Assembly: GCA_016705545.1 (NCBI GenBank)
Contig: JADIYA010000016.1
Span: 1 to 31,327 of the forward strand
DNA from: Flavobacteriales bacterium
GTDB taxonomy: Bacteria > Bacteroidota > Bacteroidia > Flavobacteriales_F > PHOS-HE28
Reading direction: 5' to 3'
DNA length: 31,327 bases
Below, in pieces: positions 27,585-31,327 of the stretch. The position numbers and the translations under genes are program-made. Under the pieces are notes generated by a model. It saw only the letters and a list, made by a program, of their open reading frames with translations. It did not search any database and had not been told where the DNA came from. Position 1 is the first letter of the stretch, and each line of letters starts with the position of its first letter.

Positions 27585-29160
27585 ATGAACCGCAGGCATT
27601 TCCTCCGCACACCTCTCAGCCACCGTAGGAGGCTTCACCGTGCAGGGTTCAGCAGCCCCTGTTGCAGGCCCTCTGGAAGAACTTGCAGCCGACACCGTGT
27701 GCTGGCGATCATCCAGCTCATCGGCGGCAATGACGGCTTGAACACCGGATCCCGCTGGACCAGTACAGCGTGCTGGCCATGAAGCGCCCCAACGTGCCGA
27801 TCCCGCAACCGCAGGTGCTGCCGCTGAACGGTTTGGCGGCACGGGCCTGCACCCCTCCATGAGCGGCATGCAGGATCTCTGGGACGATGGCAAGCTGGCC
27901 ATCGTGCAAGGCGTGAGCTATCCGGACCCGAACTTCTCGCACTTCCGCGCAACGGACATCTATGAGACCGGCGCCGATGCGAACCAATTGCTCAGCAGCG
28001 GATGGACCGGCCGCTACCTCAACTTCGAGTACCCGAACTACCCGGCGGGCTATCCGAACACGGAAATGCCCGATCCGCTCGCGATCCGCGTCGGCGGCGC
28101 CGTGGGCTCTGGTTTGCAGTACATGGGCGTGAGCATGGGCGTGGCGATCAACAACACCACCGACCCGCTCAACCTCGCGGGCAACATCTACCTGGACCCC
28201 GCCGCGGCGCAATGGCGGTGGCAAGTTGGACTTCGTGCGGCAGGTGCAACGCCAGACAGACCTGTACGGCGATGTGATCGAAGCGGCCGCTGTGAGCGGT
28301 TGCAACCAGAGCACCCTCTACCCCACGGGCAATGCGCCGGGCGCTGAACTTGCCCAGGCATCCAAGATCCAGGGTAGCAGCCATCTGCGGCGGATTGAAG
28401 ACGAAGATCTACTGGGTGAGCGTTGGCGGTTTCGATACGCATGCGCAACAGGTGGAATCCGGGAACACCACCCAAGGAACGCACGCGGACCTGCTGCAAG
28501 GCTTGAGCGATTCCATCCATGCCTTCCAGGACGACCTTTCCCTGCTCGGCCTGGAGGACCGTGTGCTCGGCATGACCTTCTCCGAGTTCGGCCGCCGCAT
28601 CGTGGACAACGCATCGCTGGGCACGGACCACGGCAGTGCGCAGCCCATGTTCCTCTTCGGCACCAAGGTGCTGCCGGGCATGCTGGGCACCAATCCGGAG
28701 ATCCCCAGCAACGCGACATACCAGACCAACCTAGCCATGCAGCACGATTTCCGCCTGGTGTATGCGAGCGTGCTGAAGGACTGGTTCTGCCTGGAGGAGG
28801 ACGACATCGATGCCGTGCTGCTGAACACCTATCAACCGCTTGCACTGGTCGACCCCGGAGGTTGCCTGGGCAACAGCGTTCACGACATCAACCAGGGCGC
28901 GGGCACCGACCTCCTCAGCGCGTATCCGAACCCGTTCACCGAGCGCACCAATCTGCGCTACACCAGCAACGGCGGCCGCGTCTCACTCCAGGTCTTCAAT
29001 GAACAAGGGCAATTGGTGCAGACCCTGCTGAACCAGCTCATGCCCTGGAAGGCAGCTACCGCATCGACGTGGACCTGGGCGATTACGCCGCCGGCGTGTA
29101 TTACGCGCGATTGCAGAACGAAGGAACCAGCAAGTGCGAAACCTGCTGAAGGTGCGCTGA
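27585..29160 (+). CDS. DUF1501 family protein with T9SS sorting tail (frameshifted)
   Basis: A sulfatase/alkaline-phosphatase-fold family of unknown activity. ATG 27585 lies 20 nt after DUF1800 and gives MNRRHFLRTPLS, a twin-Arg-like start. Conserved pieces: LHPSMSGMQDLWDDGKLAIV, NFSHFRATDIYETGADANQL, WTGRYLNFEYPNYP, KIYWVSVGGFDTHAQQVE, GMTFSEFGRRIVDNASLGTD and the DHG-AQPMFLFG motif that follows. After the family domain there is an added C-terminal T9SS type A signal (YPNPFTERTNLRYTSNGGRV to YYARLQNEGTSKVRNLLKVR) ending in TGA at 29158-29160. Indels occur near 27625-27760, 27835, 28220, 28370 and 29050. The pair is probably secreted; the surface-export tail is on this partner only. Confidence 0.88.
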
Positions 29161-29189
29161 GCCGGTGCCGATGCGTGCGCTGTTAATGT

Positions 29190-29224
29190 CCTGTTACAGG
29201 AAGAAGGTCGAAGGCCTCACTTTG
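29190..29224 (+). promoter_or_regulatory. Candidate regulatory region before the DUF1573 pair
   Basis: The 98-nt gap before the first DUF1573 gene contains a perfect 11-nt palindrome CCTGTTACAGG (29190-29200) and TCACTTTG (29217-29224), one base from the TAnnTTTG -7 consensus and 34 nt before the ATG at 29259. Suggestive only. Confidence 0.3.
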
Positions 29225-29258
29225 GCGTACCAACGTCAACACACAACACTCAACCCGA

Positions 29259-29740
29259 TGAAGAAGACTCACTTCTCGCTTCGGCCTCGCTGTCCTCGCC
29301 GCCGTGGCGCAACCCAATGCCAAGCCCATGGCGCAGCGGCCCCACGATCAGCCCGGATAAGGAAAGCCACGACTACGGGCACCATTCCGCAAGGCGCCAA
29401 TGGCACCTGCGAGTTCACCGTGACCAACACCGGCGATGCGCCGGTCGAACACCCAATGCCAGGGCAGTTGCGTAGGCTGCACGGTTCCTTTGTGCGAGAC
29501 GGCACCGATCTTGCCCGGTGAGAAGAGCGCCATCACGGTGAAGTACGACACCAACCGCTTCAGGGACCCATCAACAAGAGCGTCACTTATCAACAGCAAC
29601 GCCACCAATGCCCTGGAGCAAGACCGTGACGCATCCGTGGCACGGTGGAGGCCACCGCAGCGTCGCCCACCTCCCCGGTGAAGGAGGCCAGCCCGATGGC
29701 GCCTGTCGAGAAGCATTTCATCCGCAAGCACGCCCGCACC
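29259..29740 (+). CDS. DUF1573 domain protein, copy 1 (frameshifted)
   Basis: DUF1573 proteins are small exported Ig-like beta-sandwich proteins found in many copies in Bacteroidota; their function is unknown. From ATG 29259 the frame-corrected N-terminus is a signal peptide (FGLAVLAAVAQ). The domain reads ESHDYGTIPQGANGTCEFTV, TNTGDAPV, then (in another frame) the family's QGSCVGCTVPLCETAPILPG, EKSAITVKYDTNR and NKSVT-INSNATN, with a Pro/Ala-rich tail ATAASPTSPVKEASPMAPVE. At least five indels occur (about 29283, 29350, 29450, 29560-29590, 29625). The true stop is not seen; the end is placed just before the next gene's ATG at 29742. It is very similar to the following gene. Confidence 0.78.
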
Positions 29741-29741
29741 C

Positions 29742-30203
29742 ATGATGAAGCTCCTGGATACCGGCGCTCTCGCAGCCATGCTGGGCGCCACGGCTTATCG
29801 CCCAGAACGGGCCCGCACGAACGGGCGGACAAGGAAGTGCATGACTACGGCACCATCGCGCAAGGCGCCAACGGCGAACGCGCGTTCGTGGTGATCTCGC
29901 TACGGGCGATGCCCCACCGATCATCACTAACCGTAAGGGTTCTTGGGGCTGCACGGTCCCTGGCGCGACAACAACACGCCGATCCCTCCGGGGCGTGAAG
30001 AGCGACGGTATCCGTGCGCTATGACACCAAGCGCACCGGGCCGATCAACAAGAGCGTCACTGATCACCAGCAACGCCGCCGTGAACGAACCTGATATCAA
30101 AGTGCGTGAGCGGTATGAGTTCGGGCGGCGCGGAGGACGGTGCAACGCCGCACCTGAGTCCGGACCATCAGCAAGGCGAGGCTCCTTCTGCAAGAGGCCT
30201 TGA
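29742..30203 (+). CDS. DUF1573 domain protein, copy 2 (frameshifted)
   Basis: A second exported DUF1573 protein directly downstream of the first. ATG 29742 gives MMKLL-AALAAMLGATAYAQ after correction, a signal peptide. The domain reads DKEVHDYGTIAQGANGERAF, VVTNTGDAP-IIT (indels near 29895-29935), GCTVPGWRDNNTPIPPG, VRYDTKRTGPINKSVTITSN and NEPDIKVRV. The stretch HDYGTI-QGANG and the DNA around PINKSVT are nearly identical to copy 1, so the pair arose by tandem duplication. The C-terminus is uncertain: two frames end at 30203 (TGA) or about 15 nt later, close to the aminotransferase start. Confidence 0.75.
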
Positions 30204-30251
30204 AGCGCGCGGCGCATGACCAACTTCGCCTTTGCAACCAACGCCACGCCC

Positions 30252-31327
30252 ATGCCCGCCATTTCGTCCAAAAAGGCCGATTGATGCCGCCCTCCCCATC
30301 CGCAAGCTCGTGCCCTACGCCGAGGCGGCCAAGAAGCGCGCGGCGTCCAGGTCATCCACCTCAACATCGGGCAGCCCGATATCGCAACGCCGGATGTGGC
30401 CCTGGATGCCATGCGCAAGCTGGACCGCAAGATCGAGTACAGCCCGCTGCGCCGGATTCGAGCTATTGAAGGATTGGCGGCTTCATTATCCGAGCATGGC
30501 ATCGCGATCACGCACGAGCGATCTTCACGCACTAATACGCAGTGAAGCGCCGCTTCGGCATGATGAGCTGTTTCGAGCCGGGGGCGACGAGGCGATCATC
30601 CCTGAGCTCCCATTACGCCAACCACAACAGCTTCGCGGGTGAGCGCAGGCGTGAAGGTCGTTCCTGTGCGGATGCACCACGTTGGATGTATTTCGCGCCG
30701 CCGCCTATCCAGGCTTTCGAGGCGCCGCCGATCCACCCCGCGCAACTGGGCGGCATCCTTACCCGCACCGGGCAATCTCACTCCGCTACCTTTCTACAGC
30801 CGGGCCAGAGCTCGAGACTTCCTGCGGAGCATCGTGCCTGGCACTATCTCTTCCTCAAGCGACGTGGAGGTGTACCGAGTTCTGCTACGATGGCGCCGTT
30901 CCGATGGAGCGCGCTCGCCCTCGATGGTCTCCTTTGAACAGCACGCGGTGCTCATCGACAGCGTGAGTGTTGTTACAGCATGTGCGGCGCGCGTGAGCCA
31001 TCACGCGCAACAACCGAGCTGCTGCAGACCGCGATGAAATCTGCGCAAGCCTCCGCTGAGCTCGCCCACTTTCGGGCAATTGGCCAGCGAAGCAGCGCTG
31101 CGCACACCGAAACCGTATTTCGATGACGTGGTGGCCGAGTACGCAGCGGCGTGACATCCTGGTCGATGGCCTGAACACGATCACCGGCGTGACCTGCCCT
31201 TGCCGAAGGGAGCATTCTATTGCGTAGCCGAACTCCCCATCGACGACAGTGATTCCTTCTGCCAATGGCCGCTCGAATCCTTCAGCCAGCGAAGGCCTAA
31301 TTGTGATGATGGCCCGGCCACCGGCTT
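30252..31327 (+). CDS. PLP-dependent aminotransferase, aspartate aminotransferase type (partial, frameshifted)
   Basis: A class I/II aminotransferase, likely transferring the amino group of aspartate or an aromatic/branched amino acid, cut by the window's right edge. ATG 30252 gives MPAISSK, then SPIRKLVPYAEAAKKR, VIHLNIGQPDIATPDVAL, KLDRKIEYSP and GFELLKDW. Further pieces are FGMMSCFEPGDEAIIPE, HYANHNSFA, SAGVKVVPV, the PGN motif region near 30765, EVYR-FCYDG (30868-30890), the PLP-lysine region HAVLIDSVSKCYSMCGARV when corrected near 30970, FGQLASEAALRTPKPYFDDV, DILVDGLNTITGVTCPLPKG and AFYCVAELPIDDSDSFCQW. An in-frame ATG at 30216 is an alternative start. More than fifteen indels make this the worst-quality gene; residue-level conclusions, including the state of the PLP lysine, are not possible. 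Confidence 0.88.

Noticed and set aside
28226..29002. A 258-codon alternative frame within DUF1501
   Set aside because: Its translation is Arg/Pro/His-rich, typical of an off-frame shadow; the other frame holds the DUF1501 motifs SVGGFDTH and TFSEFGRR.
1..31327. tRNA, rRNA, CRISPR arrays, insertion sequences or prophage genes
   Set aside because: I found no cloverleaf with a TTCGA arm, no rRNA-like conserved stretch, no regularly spaced repeats beyond the heptamer run, and no transposase, integrase or phage structural motifs. Reading by eye cannot fully exclude a small RNA.

Overview
The window looks like a contig from a high-GC member of the Bacteroidota, most likely Flavobacteriales-like. 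The evidence is: four secreted proteins with C-terminal type IX secretion (T9SS) sorting domains, SprB repeats, families typical of the phylum (DUF2851, DUF1573, DUF4956, a DUF1800/DUF1501 pair), the long type of OMP decarboxylase, weak Shine-Dalgarno signals, and a TATATTTG element matching the Bacteroidota -7 promoter consensus. Many genes, including housekeeping ones, are broken by single-base indels. The frames rejoin cleanly into full-length family members, so I read these as uncorrected long-read or low-coverage errors rather than true gene decay. They are densest at both ends (about 1-3.4 kb and 29-31.3 kb) and in local patches such as 4.4-5.0 kb and 19.7-20.55 kb.

Layout. 1-3085 (+): a Cus/Czc-type metal-efflux operon (RND pump, TolC-like channel, adaptor) with overlapping start/stop codons. 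3257-7395: a signalling island with a secreted TPR-CHAT caspase-like protease (+), an ECF sigma factor with its translationally coupled membrane anti-sigma (-), and a divergent lipoprotein (+); an imperfect inverted repeat lies between the divergent starts. 7405-8981 (+): a LamG protein with a T9SS tail, followed by a possible 35-residue membrane peptide. 9111-11083 (-): a MacA-like adaptor and a MacB/LolD-like ATPase without an adjacent permease. 11171-14876 (-): cytidine deaminase, pyruvate dehydrogenase E1 alpha, a small lipoprotein, E2 acetyltransferase and an isoprenylcysteine-methyltransferase-like membrane protein. 14954-16388 (+): a VTC-domain protein and a DUF4956 membrane protein, convergent with DUF2851 (-). 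17908-24034 (+): a tight three-gene T9SS/cell-surface operon (SprB-repeat protein, clan GH-A glycosidase-like protein, propeller-like T9SS protein) that begins with a six-copy 7-bp tandem repeat. 24065-25681 (-): pyrF and xth. 25903-29160 (+): DUF1800 and DUF1501 with a T9SS tail. 29259-30203 (+): two tandem DUF1573 proteins. 30252-end (+): an aspartate-type aminotransferase cut by the window edge.

The most interesting candidates are the CHAT protease facing an ECF sigma/anti-sigma pair, which could form a proteolysis-controlled transcription switch, and the heptanucleotide repeat at the start of the SprB operon, a possible phase-variation switch for surface proteins. I saw no tRNA, rRNA, CRISPR array, transposase or phage gene.
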